From Gavia stellata (lineage: Eukaryota; Chordata; Aves; Gaviiformes; Gaviidae), in contig NW_026777121.1 in assembly GCF_030936135.1 (NCBI RefSeq), positions 1,426,001 to 1,490,000 of the forward strand: DNA of 64,000 nt, read 5' to 3'. Position numbers and translations under genes: made by a program. Positions 18,203 to 34,478 of this stretch are shown here, piece by piece (positions within the stretch are counted from its first letter, which is position 1; each line of letters starts with the position of its first letter). The notes below the pieces were generated by a model that did not search any database, had not been told where the DNA came from, and saw only the letters and a program-made list of their open reading frames with translations.

Positions 18203-18797
18203 TGTCGTGGTTTAACCCCAGTTGGCAACTAAGCACCACCCAGCCACTCGCTCACTCCCCCCGGGTGGGATGGGGGAGAGAATTGGAAGGGTAAAAGTGA
18301 GAAAACTCGCGGCTTGAGATAAAGACAGTTCAATAGGTGAAGCAAAAGCTGCGCAGGCAAGCAAAGCAAAACAAGGAATGCGTTCACTACTTCCCACCGG
18401 CAGGCAGGTGTTCAGCCATCTCCAGGAAAGCAGGGCTCCATCACGCGTAACGGCTACTTGGGAAGACAAATGCCATCACCCCGCACGTCCCCCCCTTCCT
18501 TCTTCTTCCCCCAGCTTTATATGCTGAGCATGACGTCCTATGGTATGGAATATCCCTTTGGTCAGTTGGGGTCAGCTGTCCCAGCTGTGTCGCCTCCCAA
18601 CTTTTTGTGCACCCCCAGCCTACTCGCTGGTGGGGCGGTGTGAGAAGCAGAAAAGCCCTTGACTCTGTGTAAGCACTGCTTAGCAGTAACTAAAACATCC
18701 CTGCTTTATCAACACTGTTTCCAGCACAAATCCAAAACACAGCCCCATACTAGCTACTAAGAAGAAAACTAACGCTACCCCAGCCAAAACCAGCACA
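18203..18797 (+). mobile_element. Solo LTR, unit 4
   Basis: Duplicate of the unit LTR with ATGGA flanks. It keeps TTATATGC like units 1 and 2 but has the altered CRE like units 3 and 5, a mosaic pattern. Confidence 0.87.
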
Positions 18798-19609
18798 ATG
18801 GAGAATGGCGTGTGGTGCTGAGAGCGGGAGCATCCTTCTCTGGCTAGAGCCTAAAATTGCGTGTCCTTGGCCACGCGTACCAGGGGCCACAACTGCCCTT
18901 GTCGGTGTTGGCCCAGAACAGCAACGTAACTCATAGACAGCAAGGACAGGAAGCCTGCCAGAGGCTGTTGCTGTGGCTGACGTAGCCACGATGGCCTGTG
19001 CTGCGTCTGCGTTTCACGGGGCTTTGTGCCGGAAGGCTGACACTGCTTGGGTACGCCTGCCTTAGTTGGCTTGCACATCACTGCTTGCCTGCCGCGGCTA
19101 TAACCAGATTGGCTCTTCAATGCCCAGACGTGTGCCTAGTGCCTGGAGCAGTTCTGTTCTCTGGCGTATGCTTTTTGGGAAGGAGCTGCTGGCAAACGGC
19201 TGCAGGGAGCAGGGTGGCAGTGAACTTCCCAAAGAGGCTATGATGCCCCACTTGGTTTTTTCCTGCCACCTGTTAGCAGGCAGTGCTCGGAGGCAGGCGC
19301 TGCTGCCTGCCACGGGGCCTGCACGCCTTCATCCCACAAGCACAGCATTCAGTGCTGGGTGCGGGGGGAGCGACTGTCGGGGGCGTCCGATGCCAGCTTC
19401 TGCCTCCCCTCCTGCTTGGAACCCCCCCATGTTGCCCCCCCTGCCCCGAGAGGCCACCACGCCCAGCACCCGGAACCAGCGACTCTGTGACATCAGCCCC
19501 GGGACCAAGGGCACCGCGGGCAACGCGAGTACTGCGGGCACTACGTCGTTTGCCGCGCTGGTGGCGACGAGCTCTCCGTGCTTGCAGCTGCCACGTGTTG
19601 CTGGCAGCG

Positions 19610-22069
<2,460 letters not shown>

Positions 22070-23351
22070 GCAGCAGGATGGACAGGATCCAGTGCAGCCG
22101 GCAGCGTACCACCGCCATTTCCTTGGCAGTGCTGAAGGGCTGAAGGTGACTCAGTTCTTCCAATAAAATTGCCAATTTTCACAGCTAACCGTGCTTCAGT
22201 CCGATTCAGTCTCCCGGGCAAGGCAAGGACTTCCACGCCCGGCGCCTGCAAAACGAGGCCGCAGGCAGTCAAGTAGGGCACAAAGGGAAAGAGCCACTCA
22301 AAAGGGCTGAAACCGTGCCTGGTCAGAGAGGAGGGTGCTCAGAGCCAGCGTGAGATGGAGAAGACTGGCACACTGTGGCTAGAACGAGGATAGGGAAAAA
22401 ATGATGGGACATGCAGACGACTTTGGGGGTGTGCATTAAGGCACACAAGCTGCCGACTAGGGCCTGGCGTAAGCCTTAGCTCACTGAACGGCCTGTGCGA
22501 AACTCCTGAGCGTGACAAGAGAAATTGCTGACCGTAGCGAACAGACTGAGCAGCTGACAGGAGTTACAATGCCATGAGGAAGAGCCAGATTTCACGGGTA
22601 GTTGAGGGGGATTGATGGGAGAGGTGGCCCCACTTCACAGATAACTGAAGGGAGAGTTGGGCTCATTTTGGGGAGAGGAATCTGGCAGGGCCAGCAGTAC
22701 CCAGGAAACCCCATCAGTAATGCCGTGGAAGTCCAAGGTGACCTAGCTAAGAGCACCTGCAACACCAAATCCGTTCACAGATGTAGCAAACCTGGGAGCA
22801 AGGGGGGAAAAAGAAGCAAGGGGCTAGGTCCCTTGTTTGGGAGGAGACAAGGGCAGAGAAAGAGGCGTTGAGGAAGATGAGGGGGATGTATAAGCACGGA
22901 AAATGGAGGGAAGGGGGTGGGGGTGGGGAATCAAGGAGCTAGGCGCACATAAGCCAACTTGTTTGCTTCTTTGACTCAGCCCAGCGCCTAATCCCCACAG
23001 TCCGTCCCACCTTCTTTCTGAGAGCGCTCCCAAATCCTTTTCTGTGTGGCCTCACTCTGTACCCAGTGGGGGGGGTGGGGGGTGGGTCCAGGGGCCTGGC
23101 TGCTAGCAATGGCAGAAGGGAACTCTGGTCACAGGGACCCAGCGGTTGGAGACACCAAGTGTCTAGGGCCAGCTACTGGTGGGAGCACTGGCTGCGCGGG
23201 CAAGTTGCTCTTGAGCTTGAAGCTGGGCTAGTTCATGAGCAAGAGGAGATACAGAGCTGGAAAGACCCAAGGTCTGTGCCAACCACTGGGTAAGTAGTTT
23301 GACATCCAGCCACGGATTTTAGTTGAACTTACTTCCCTTGCTAATATTTAA
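22070..23351 (+). other. 3' flank of copy 4; no gene seen
   Basis: Same flank with the long G-rich run near 22920 and an extra G near 23070. No gene seen. Confidence 0.6.
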
Positions 23352-23711
23352 GGCACTGGGAGAAGGCTGGGATGTGCCACTGCTTTCTAGCAGCCTCCAG
23401 CTCGACATTCCTTGTGCCTAAGGCGTGCCAGGGCACTCGCACCCTCCCTAGGGCTGCTTTCCCCTTTCCATTATGAAGCAGGAGGCAGGGAACTGCTGGG
23501 CTGCTGCAGCACATGGCTCCGCTCCCTCTGACCCCTCTCTCCCTCTGCCTTCCCGGCACATCACCATGTGGCACGTGGTGATCGGGGCCACCCGGTTGAC
23601 TCAGCTGGGCCCTGAGGCCCAAGTGCGCAATATCAAGCGGCTACTGGTTCACGAGCACTACAGTAACATCACGCAGAGGAACGACATCGCCCTGCTGGAA
23701 CCGGACCGGCC
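23352..23711 (+). pseudogene. Relic intron-2/exon-3 fragment, unit 5
   Basis: Exon part at 23556-23711, same sequence type as unit 4, acceptor AG absent. Confidence 0.8.
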
Positions 23712-23888
23712 AATGCCCTCTAGCCTCCAGGGACCTAGCCCCGCGCAGCAAACGCAACGCACGGGGCTGGCTCCTGCTTTCCTCCCGTGACTGCCCTGCA
23801 CTCCAGCATGGGAGCAAGGCTCCACCATACAGCTCTAGAAGGTAGACTGAGGAGATGAGGCTGATACAGGATTTACCAAAGCCATGGA

Positions 23889-24483
23889 TGTCGTGGTTTA
23901 ACCCCAGTTGGCAACTAAGCACCACCCAGCCACTCGCTCACTCCCCCCGGGTGGGATGGGGGAGAGAATTGGAAGGGTAAAAGTGAGAAAACTCGCGGCT
24001 TGAGATAAAGACAGTTCAATAGGTGAAGCAAAAGCTGCGCAGGCAAGCAAAGCAAAACAAGGAATGCGTTCACTACTTCCCACCGGCAGGCAGGTGTTCA
24101 GCCATCTCCAGGAAAGCAGGGCTCCATCACGCGTAACGGCTACTTGGGAAGACAAATGCCATCACCCCGCACGTCCCCCCCTTCCTTCTTCTTCCCCCAG
24201 CTTTCTATGCTGAGCATGACGTCCTATGGTATGGAATATCCCTTTGGTCAGTTGGGGTCAGCTGTCCCAGCTGTGTCGCCTCCCAACTTTTTGTGCACCC
24301 CCAGCCTACTCGCTGGTGGGGCGGTGTGAGAAGCAGAAAAGCCCTTGACTCTGTGTAAGCACTGCTTAGCAGTAACTAAAACATCCCTGCTTTATCAACA
24401 CTGTTTCCAGCACAAATCCAAAACACAGCCCCATACTAGCTACTAAGAAGAAAACTAACGCTACCCCAGCCAAAACCAGCACA
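23889..24483 (+). mobile_element. Solo LTR, unit 5
   Basis: Duplicate of the unit LTR with ATGGA flanks. It shares the TTTCTATGC and altered CRE variants with unit 3. Confidence 0.87.
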
Positions 24484-25295
24484 ATGGAGAATGGCGTGTG
24501 GTGCTGAGAGCGGGAGCATCCTTCTCTGGCTAGAGCCTAAAATTGCGTGTCCTTGGCCACGCGTACCAGGGGCCACAACTGCCCTTGTCGGTGTTGGCCC
24601 AGAACAGCAACGTAACTCATAGACAGCAAGGACAGGAAGCCTGCCAGAGGCTGTTGCTGTGGCTGACGTAGCCACGATGGCCTGTGCTGCGTCTGCGTTT
24701 CACGGGGCTTTGTGCCGGAAGGCTGACACTGCTTGGGTACGCCTGCCTTAGTTGGCTTGCACATCACTGCTTGCCTGCCGCGGCTATAACCAGATTGGCT
24801 CTTCAATGCCCAGACGTGTGCCTAGTGCCTGGAGCAGTTCTGTTCTCTGGCGTATGCTTTTTGGGAAGGAGCTGCTGGCAAACGGCTGCAGGGAGCAGGG
24901 TGGCAGTGAACTTCCCAAAGAGGCTATGATGCCCCACTTGGTTTTTTCCTGCCAGCTGTTAGCAGGCAGTGCTCGGAGGCAGGCGCTGCTGCCTGCCACG
25001 GGGCCTGCACGCCTTCATCCCACAAGCACAGCATTCAGTGCTGGGTGGGGGGGGAGCGACTGTCGGGGGCGTCCGATGCCAGCTTCTGCCTCCCCTCCTG
25101 CTTGGAACCCCCCCATGTTGCCCCCCCTGCCCCGAGAGGCCACCACGCCCAGCACCCGGAACCAGCGACTCTGTGACATCAGCCCCGGGACCAAGGGCAC
25201 CGCGGGCAACGCGAGTACTGCGGGCACTACGTCGTTTGCCGCGCTGGTGGCGACGAGCTCTCCGTGCTTGCAGCTGCCACGTGTTGCTGGCAGCG

Positions 25296-27754
<2,459 letters not shown>

Positions 27755-27797
27755 GCAGCAGGATGGACAGGATCCAGTGCAGCCGGCAGCGTACCAC

Positions 27798-30479
27798 TGG
27801 TAACCTTGCAACAACAGTTACGGTATATTGGCTGTAATTGCAGTAGTACCTCTTTCCATGCATGTACATCCCTGGAAATGTGTTCAGTTCACCACAAAGC
27901 TGAAAAAGAGCTCAAATACAGCTGATGACTGTATTTTTGCACACGTGTAACAAACAGACTGTGGGAAAAACCTGTAACTGTGGCTCTGTGGTTTCTAAAG
28001 ACTTTGTTGGAAGATCTTGGCTTCAGCGTGTTCACCACTTTCCTGAGCTTTCTAGAAGGAAATCTGGCCTGTGTTGAGTTAGAACGTTTTAGTATAAGAT
28101 GGGCAGATGACTGGAGCCATGTGAATTTGGCACTTCTTTGGGCAGTCAAGCTTTTCAGTTGGGTGCCAAATGTTCTCCGCTTCAAATAAAGCGGACATTG
28201 CTGCAAGCTGGCATTGGGCTGCTTTTGGCTGCAGGATAATCTTTTGCCAATTGTGTGTCAGAAGTTTCTCTCAAAAATTGTACATATTGAAAATCGAAAC
28301 CTTCACGATGGGCAGCTGTTCTGCATTCAGAGAGTATCAGCTTCTGCTGGCCGGTGGCTTACTGTTTGCCAAAGCTGTTTCATACAGAAAGAATCCAGTT
28401 GGTGTTTTTTACAGGGTCTGATGATTTCTGTGACCGTAACCTTCCCCAAGCACAAACACTCGGTATGCTGTGGGGGTATCCTGTGAATGGCTCTTGAAGC
28501 AGGTCTCAGGAGCTACTAGCCTTTTCTTTGAAGCCCTTACACAGCTCTCTTCTGCCTTCTCTTCCTGACCTTAAACAACAAGTCCATTCACCCTGTGATT
28601 AATCCTTCTTCAGAGACCATGTTTTCCAAAAGCCTCATCCTTCTTAGTCGTATTCTCCAGGTGCCTCTGATAGGCATGTATCTCTTTGGAACGGTGATCC
28701 TCAGAAACGGACACTGTGTCAGCAGAGACCCCAGCCCAGGCATGACTCTGGGAGCAGTATTCCATCAGCCCTCAGTGATTTGATGGAGACTAACCTCCGT
28801 TAGCCTGCTTATGGGAACACCAGGTGCGAGGGTGTGGAGGCTTTCTGGAGTCCACATCCAGGTACCTGCCCTTGACAAGCTGTTCCGCTGTCAGAGAAGG
28901 AAACTGATTTGTTGCTCTTTTTGCACAGCCCCCTCTTTGTTGTCATTTTTTGTTGTGGTTGCCTGAATACACCCAAACTATTGGATCATTTCTTTTTTCA
29001 AGTATTTTTTTGGGTGGGAATGGAAATTTCACTCACGAGTTGAAATAACATGATTTCATTTTCCAATGAAATTAATGACTTTTCAATTTGTTTTCATTTT
29101 TCTTTGCTCCTCCTCCCGCTTCTTATCAATTCTTCACCATCCTGCCGTGACAAACCGTGTTGCTCTGGGGACACGGTTGAACCCTGCGGGGCCAGTGGTT
29201 GGGTGCACATTCTTGGACCACAGACGCACTTTCCTTTTCAGAAACCGGACGGAGTGCGTTCAGCACGAGCGTTTGTTTTCGTGATTCCTTCAGCTTTTAT
29301 TGTGCCTGTTCTCGTCTGTGTGTAGTGAGGGCCAGTTATCAAAGTGGGGTCCCTCTCCCTTTGTGGTAGTCAGGCAAGAAACAAATGCCTGACGTCAGAG
29401 ACAGTCAGTCATACGTCAGATGAGCTCAGAGTTGAGTGCCCAGCCTCCCTGCTGTCTTCATAAGGCACCTCCAGCAGTCAGGAGGAGGGGAGAGAGGCGG
29501 GTGGTGCAGTTCGTGTCTTCCTGCTGCGATGCTGATGCCCTAAACCCCTCCGCCATGGAGCCAGACGTGCGTCTCTCTCTCTCAGGAGGCTGCAAGTTTG
29601 AACCAGCCCCACCCAGCTCTTCCAGGTCCAATAGGTTCCATTTTAGCAAGATGCAGCCCAAGTTATGGTTGCGCCCTCAAAAGAAGAGAATACCCAGGAT
29701 TTCCACTTTGTTGTTCAGGCTTTCCCAGTTTGGCAGAAGCCCTTCTGGTCACCCTTCGCTGCCAACCCGTGCCTGGAGTAACTACTGGACAAACTGCCAT
29801 GAAGTCACCCTGTTAAATTGGGCCCTGAGGAAAGGCCCTGCTCTTTGCGGCAACCCCTCGGACAGCCGGGGTTTGCTCCCGGGTTTTCCTCAGGGCTGTT
29901 CTATGCTCGGCACTGCCAAAGGGCACGTTTGCACTGGGAAAGATCAAAACCTGGGAAATACCAGAATGTGAGAGCTTTCCAGAGCTGTTTCTGGAAGAAC
30001 TGAATTATGCACGTTATGCACGAAGCTGAAGCAAACCCATCAGTGGGAATTTCGAGGAGTATTTTCCCTGTGTCAGTGCTCAAGGACTCAGAGTAGTTGC
30101 TGAAACAGTGAAATGCTGAACTTTGCTGTTGTACTTGTAATGGGCGGACCTCAAAGTGCTCGACAAAGACCATCATTTATATCCGTGGGGTGTTTTAGAG
30201 ATGAGCAGATGGCTTCTGGAGATGTAGTGTTTCCTCTCACACTGTAACTGGTTAGTAATATGTCTCTTAAAGAAGGCCTCCATGAGACAGTGTCGTTGTG
30301 GATGCCGCGACACGTATTCTGCCTGTGCTGAACCAAAGCTGTGTCTGGACAAGAAGGGAAGAAGAGCTTTCCGCACACTCAACTACGGAGTTTTACCAAG
30401 TGTATTCCCAGTTTATTCCTTGATGTTTTGTTCCAAGATGCAGGTTGTTGATACTGAGGTGGAAGAGCGTTAGGGGGCT
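27798..30479. other. Unique sequence after the array; no gene recognised
   Basis: About 2.7 kb with ordinary base composition. Several open stretches of 60-180 codons occur on both strands, but none matches a family I recognise and none shows a convincing exon with splice sites. A perfect CRE palindrome TGACGTCA lies at 29390-29397. Old repeat remnants may be present but I cannot assign them. Confidence 0.5.
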
Positions 30480-31320
30480 TGGCGAAATCCCCGGTCAGCG
30501 GCGAGGAGGACTTTGTGGCTGTGGTGCCCTCTGCAAGGCCCAGGCCCTGTGCTTTGACTGGCTGTGTGCCCGTCTTGTTGTTGGGAAGAGGCTCCTGTCT
30601 GGGGGGGAAAGCTGAGGGGGAACCAAAGCCAGTGTCGGCTGGGCCTTGCCACTCCTGCACCGAGCTGCGCGCAGCCTCAGCCCTCCCTGTGGCCCTGAGC
30701 CCCCTGAGCCCTCTGGCTACCCCCGCGTCGGGGCTGTGTCAGGGTGGGCAGCACTGGGTGGCTCGGCCTGGCCTGGCCGGGCCTGGCCCAGGGCTGCCGA
30801 AGGGCCAGGCCGGGCAGGGACTGGCAGGAGGCCCCGGGCCCAGCTGGGGCTGCCGGCCCTGTTGCCTAGCAACGGGGGCCAGGGTGGGTGCCATTGGCCA
30901 CGCCCAGAGGTGTTGAGGCTGCTGGCCAATGGGGTGGCGCTGTGCTGTAGGAGAGAGAGGCTGGGTGGCCAGTAGGGGTGCAGCCTCTGCCTGCCCCGCC
31001 TGAGGGTGGAGGCCAGGGCCTTCCTGCGGGCAGCTGCTTGTGTTGCTGTCGCTGAGCGCCCTCGGCAGGAGCTGCCCTTGCAGCAGCGAGGCAGGGCCCG
31101 GCCCGGCCCGGCGCAGGGGAGCAGCCTGGCGGCTGTGCGCAGGGCCTGGCTGGAGCCGGGCTGCTTTAGGGCGGAGGTGCCTCAGCGAGCTCTCCGCAGG
31201 AGGGGCCGGAGCAGGTCTGTAGCACGGGGCTGGGGCTTGCCCCAGGCTTGGCTTCACGTGGGGTTTGGCCAGGGCCGGGGCTGGGGCTGGGGCTGAGGCG
31301 AGGGGCCGTTAGGGCTGGGC
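30480..31320. promoter_or_regulatory. GC-rich, CpG-island-like candidate promoter
   Basis: This ~0.8-kb stretch is much richer in G+C than its neighbours and contains clustered promoter motifs: an RFX X-box (30861-30873), an inverted CCAAT box (ATTGG, 30893-30897) next to a CACGCCC GC/CACCC-type element, and a direct CCAAT (30926-30930). GGCCGGGC-type repeats surround them. Transcript direction is not settled. Candidate exon borders lie downstream on the plus strand (TTGCAG near 31862, AAG|GTAAG near 31978), but no protein is recognised. Confidence 0.6.
30861..30873. promoter_or_regulatory. RFX X-box, GTTGCCTAGCAAC
   Basis: A 13-bp imperfect palindrome with both half sites (GTTGCC and GCAAC) intact and matching the known RFX consensus. 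It lies 20 bp from an inverted CCAAT box and 53 bp from a direct one, a common arrangement in promoters of ciliary and testis genes. Confidence 0.7.
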
Positions 31321-33479
31321 AGGGCTTGCCTGCCCTACCCTGAGCTACAGCTGGGGGGCTGGGGGGGGGGGGGGCAGAAACCAGCCAAGGGCATTGTGCT
31401 CAGGGAGCTCCCATCATCCTGTGCTGGACATGGGGAGGAGGGGTCTGGCTTGAGAAATACCCATGGCCATGTACATCACCGCCAAGCCAAGCAGGAGCTG
31501 CCGGAGCAGGCTTAATTCTAGCAGTGCCCAGCTTTGTGAAGCTTGACTGAAAAGGTGGTGTGGAGTCATCTCTTCAGAGCAGTGTCATGAGCGTGTCTTT
31601 GCTGGTGGTGTGGGTGCCAGTTGCCCTTCCATCCCTGCTGCTCACAACAGGGGGAGGAGGGGACTCGCTTTCAGAGAGGCCCCGCTGCCCTCACGCTTGA
31701 GAAAGTCTTGTAGGGTCTAGTTTCAAGTGCGCTGGCTTGCACATTGTTTTCCCTGCTAAGTGCAGAATTTGCTGCGTTCTGGTGTTTGGCAACCCAGAAG
31801 TGAGTCGCTCTGTGTTATTGTTCTTCTGTATCACAGTGTAGTAATGCCGCTCGTCTCTTGCAGGATCTTCTGACAAGCTTGAAAGTAAGGTGAGGCGACT
31901 AGAGCAGACTGGTCACCAAGTCGGCTTCTCTGCGATACAGGGCAGGGATCCGCTCTTAGATGTCTTTGAAGCTTGAAGGTAAGAAACACAAGTTGCAAAG
32001 AAAGAGTATTCTGGAGGTGAGAAGTTGAATGGAAGCAAAACCTGGTAGAAAGGAATGCCTTGTTTAGCTGACACCTAGTCCAGATTTCACAAGCTAGTAT
32101 AGCGGTAGCTCGTGTTCCCGCTCGTGCTTAGTGATGGTGCGGGATGCTTTGACCCGACTGAAAGCCACATGTAGCCTGTTCTGCCTTCTCCTAGCTTTTC
32201 CTGTATGCGTATCCTCCAAGTACCGGTACCTGACAGCTCCTCTCGGTCTGTCTGACAGGTCCGCTTGCACCCAGCCACATGAGATGGGGACGTTTAGCAG
32301 CAGCACCTCAGATTATTCTAGAATAGCCTTTGCTTTGAAATGCATTACTTCTTGCTAGAAAGTGGGAAAAGGCCAAGGCCAAACCACCTTCCACTTGACG
32401 TATTTCATAAAAATTCATCTCTGTTCTTAGATCAGCCTGTTCTGTCCAAGGCTTATTGCATTCCTGAAGGGCAATCTCCTTGGTTCCTTCCTCTCTGCCT
32501 TCCCAAGGGGAATTCACTTAGTAGGGTGGAGGGATTCCCCTTTCTGCTTGGTAGAGACGGTGTCATAGCTGGCACTTGTGGTAGCATCTTGCATTTGGGA
32601 AAAGCAAGCGAGGAACACTTGTTCCCTGTGGGGAGGCCAGTAGCAAGGTTTCTAGTTGTTGTGGACCCTTGCAGAGTAATATCGCTCCTGAGCCATCCTG
32701 AGATAGCTGTTGTGGGTCAATATGCTTTCCCTTTGCTCTATGTGGTTCTCTGTGCTTGAAGCGTAGTCCTGCCCGCAGTTATATTTAAATGGGGATGTTT
32801 TTATGGATGCTATTTCTGTAAAAGTCCTGATAGTTTATAAGTCTGTAAATACTGATACCTGTATGTAGATTTCTATTGTCTAGCTATAAAGACTTTTCTA
32901 TTGAGCCCGAAGGGGGATGTCTCTGTATCAGATACCGCCCAAGAGTCTGACCAGTTCATTGAGTTACTGGGTGCCCTCCCCAACAGGGTGAAAGCAAGTT
33001 TAGCTGAATGTGGTTTCTTCTTCCTCCCCAGGGAGAGAAAGGTGGGGGGAGGAACTTGAGCTGAACATGGCCAGCTTTCCCCAGGAGGAACTCTGCTGTG
33101 TCTTCTCATGTGCCTGCCAGCCCTGTGCTTTCTAGAACTGTTTTACTTGCCCCCGTGTGGCCTCAGATGGCTTCAGATGGGAAGACCTAGCCTTTAAACT
33201 CTGCCTTCGTTTCTGTTGCCTGGCTGCAATGGCTTTAGTGTGCCCTAGGCTTGCTGTGCTTTGGTTCTCTAGAAGCGATGGAAGGCAAGGGTTGCTGTCT
33301 TCAGCAAGTCCCCGGGTGTTCTAGGAGCAAGTATAGTGCTCTGCAAACGCTTTTGTAGAGCTCTTAACATGAGCAGTTGCTGGTGATGAATTTGGGGAAT
33401 ACTGGAGTGACATGAGAGATGGCTGGGGATTCGTAGACTGGGGTAGGTCGGGGGGGTCCTCCCGCTGCCATGTGGTCTG
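31321..33479. other. Sequence downstream of the GC-rich island; no gene recognised
   Basis: It begins with a G-run near 31361-31374. Two splice-like spots (acceptor at ~31862, donor at ~31978) could belong to an untranslated exon of a transcript from the island, but no coding exon is supported. No transposable element recognised. Confidence 0.4.
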
Positions 33480-34440
33480 ATTTCCTGCTCAGAGCAGGTC
33501 CAGTCGGATCATGTTGCTCCGTGCTGCGTGCAGTCCTGTTTGGGGTATCTCCAAGGAGGGAGATTGAGCATTGTCTCTGGCAACTTGTTCCAGTGCTTGG
33601 GCACCCTCGTGGTGAGCACCTTTCCTTGTCTTGAGTCAGAATCCCACCCAGAAACACCCCCACACCCCCCCTGCCCACACATCCCTGCCCCGGGTAGCAT
33701 CTTTTCTAGCTTTTCCCCTGTCCTTTGCCAGTTAAGTTGCCTTCCTGTTGAGCAGTGGCTTGTGTTTCCCTTAGGCTTCCTTCTGCTTCCAGAAGCCCTT
33801 CCTGTTGTCCTTCCTCTCTTCCTAGTTTGTCTCCAGCTAAGCTGTGGCTTTCCATAGTCCATCCCTGCATGCTTGCGCAGTGTCTCTGTTCGTCCTGGGT
33901 ATCCCATCTCTGCCTGCGCCTTGGGTGTTCTTCCTTTTTGGTGTTTGAGCTGGGTCAGGAGTTTCCTGTCTGTCAGTGCTGGCCTTCTGCTACTTGTGAC
34001 CAACTCTGTGTCTTGGCATGGACTCTTCTGGTGTCTGGGGAGGTGGGGGCTGTTGTCCTTGAAGTTCAACCCGTTGCCCTGCTCCCCTTTGCCCTCCAGG
34101 CCAGTCTCCTGTTGGCTCCTGCCTAGAAGCTCTTCAGGAAGCAGCAGTCTGCTCTGCTGAAGTCCAGCATTGTGATTCTGCTGGTTTGCTCACTTCTCTC
34201 TGGTTTTTAAATTCTACAACCGAATGGTGGCTGCAGCCCAGCGTGCCCTTGAACTTTGCATCCTTGATCAGTTTTTTCCATGTCTGTGGACAAGGAGTCC
34301 AGCGGAGGGTGGAGACGGGTGCCCCATCATTCTGCTTTCACACATGGGGTGTGAGATGATGTTGCTCCATGCTGCTGTCCCCTGGACACCACCTCACTGC
34401 CCCTGGCACCCTGCCTGCAGAGTCTGAGAAGCCTATGCTG
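33480..34440 (-). mobile_element. CR1-type LINE fragment
   Basis: Read on the plus strand, this carries phrases typical of antisense avian CR1: CTCCAAGGAGGGAG, CAACTTGTTCCAGTGC and CTGCTGAAGTCCAGCATTG. On the minus strand the peptide HWNKLPE resembles the HWN/YWN-LPRE motif near the CR1 3' end. The body is diverged and interrupted, so it is an old truncated copy. Edges are approximate. Confidence 0.65.
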
Positions 34441-34478
34441 GTGTATGTGGTTGCAGTTCCTCCCTGGGTTAGCCAGCC

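Noticed and set aside
29420-29971. A 183-codon plus-strand frame
   Set aside because: No family resemblance, no splice context or promoter pattern, and a composition typical of non-coding sequence.
31040-31296. Short open frames in the GC-rich island
   Set aside because: High G+C removes stop codons. All frames are similarly open and none resembles a known protein.
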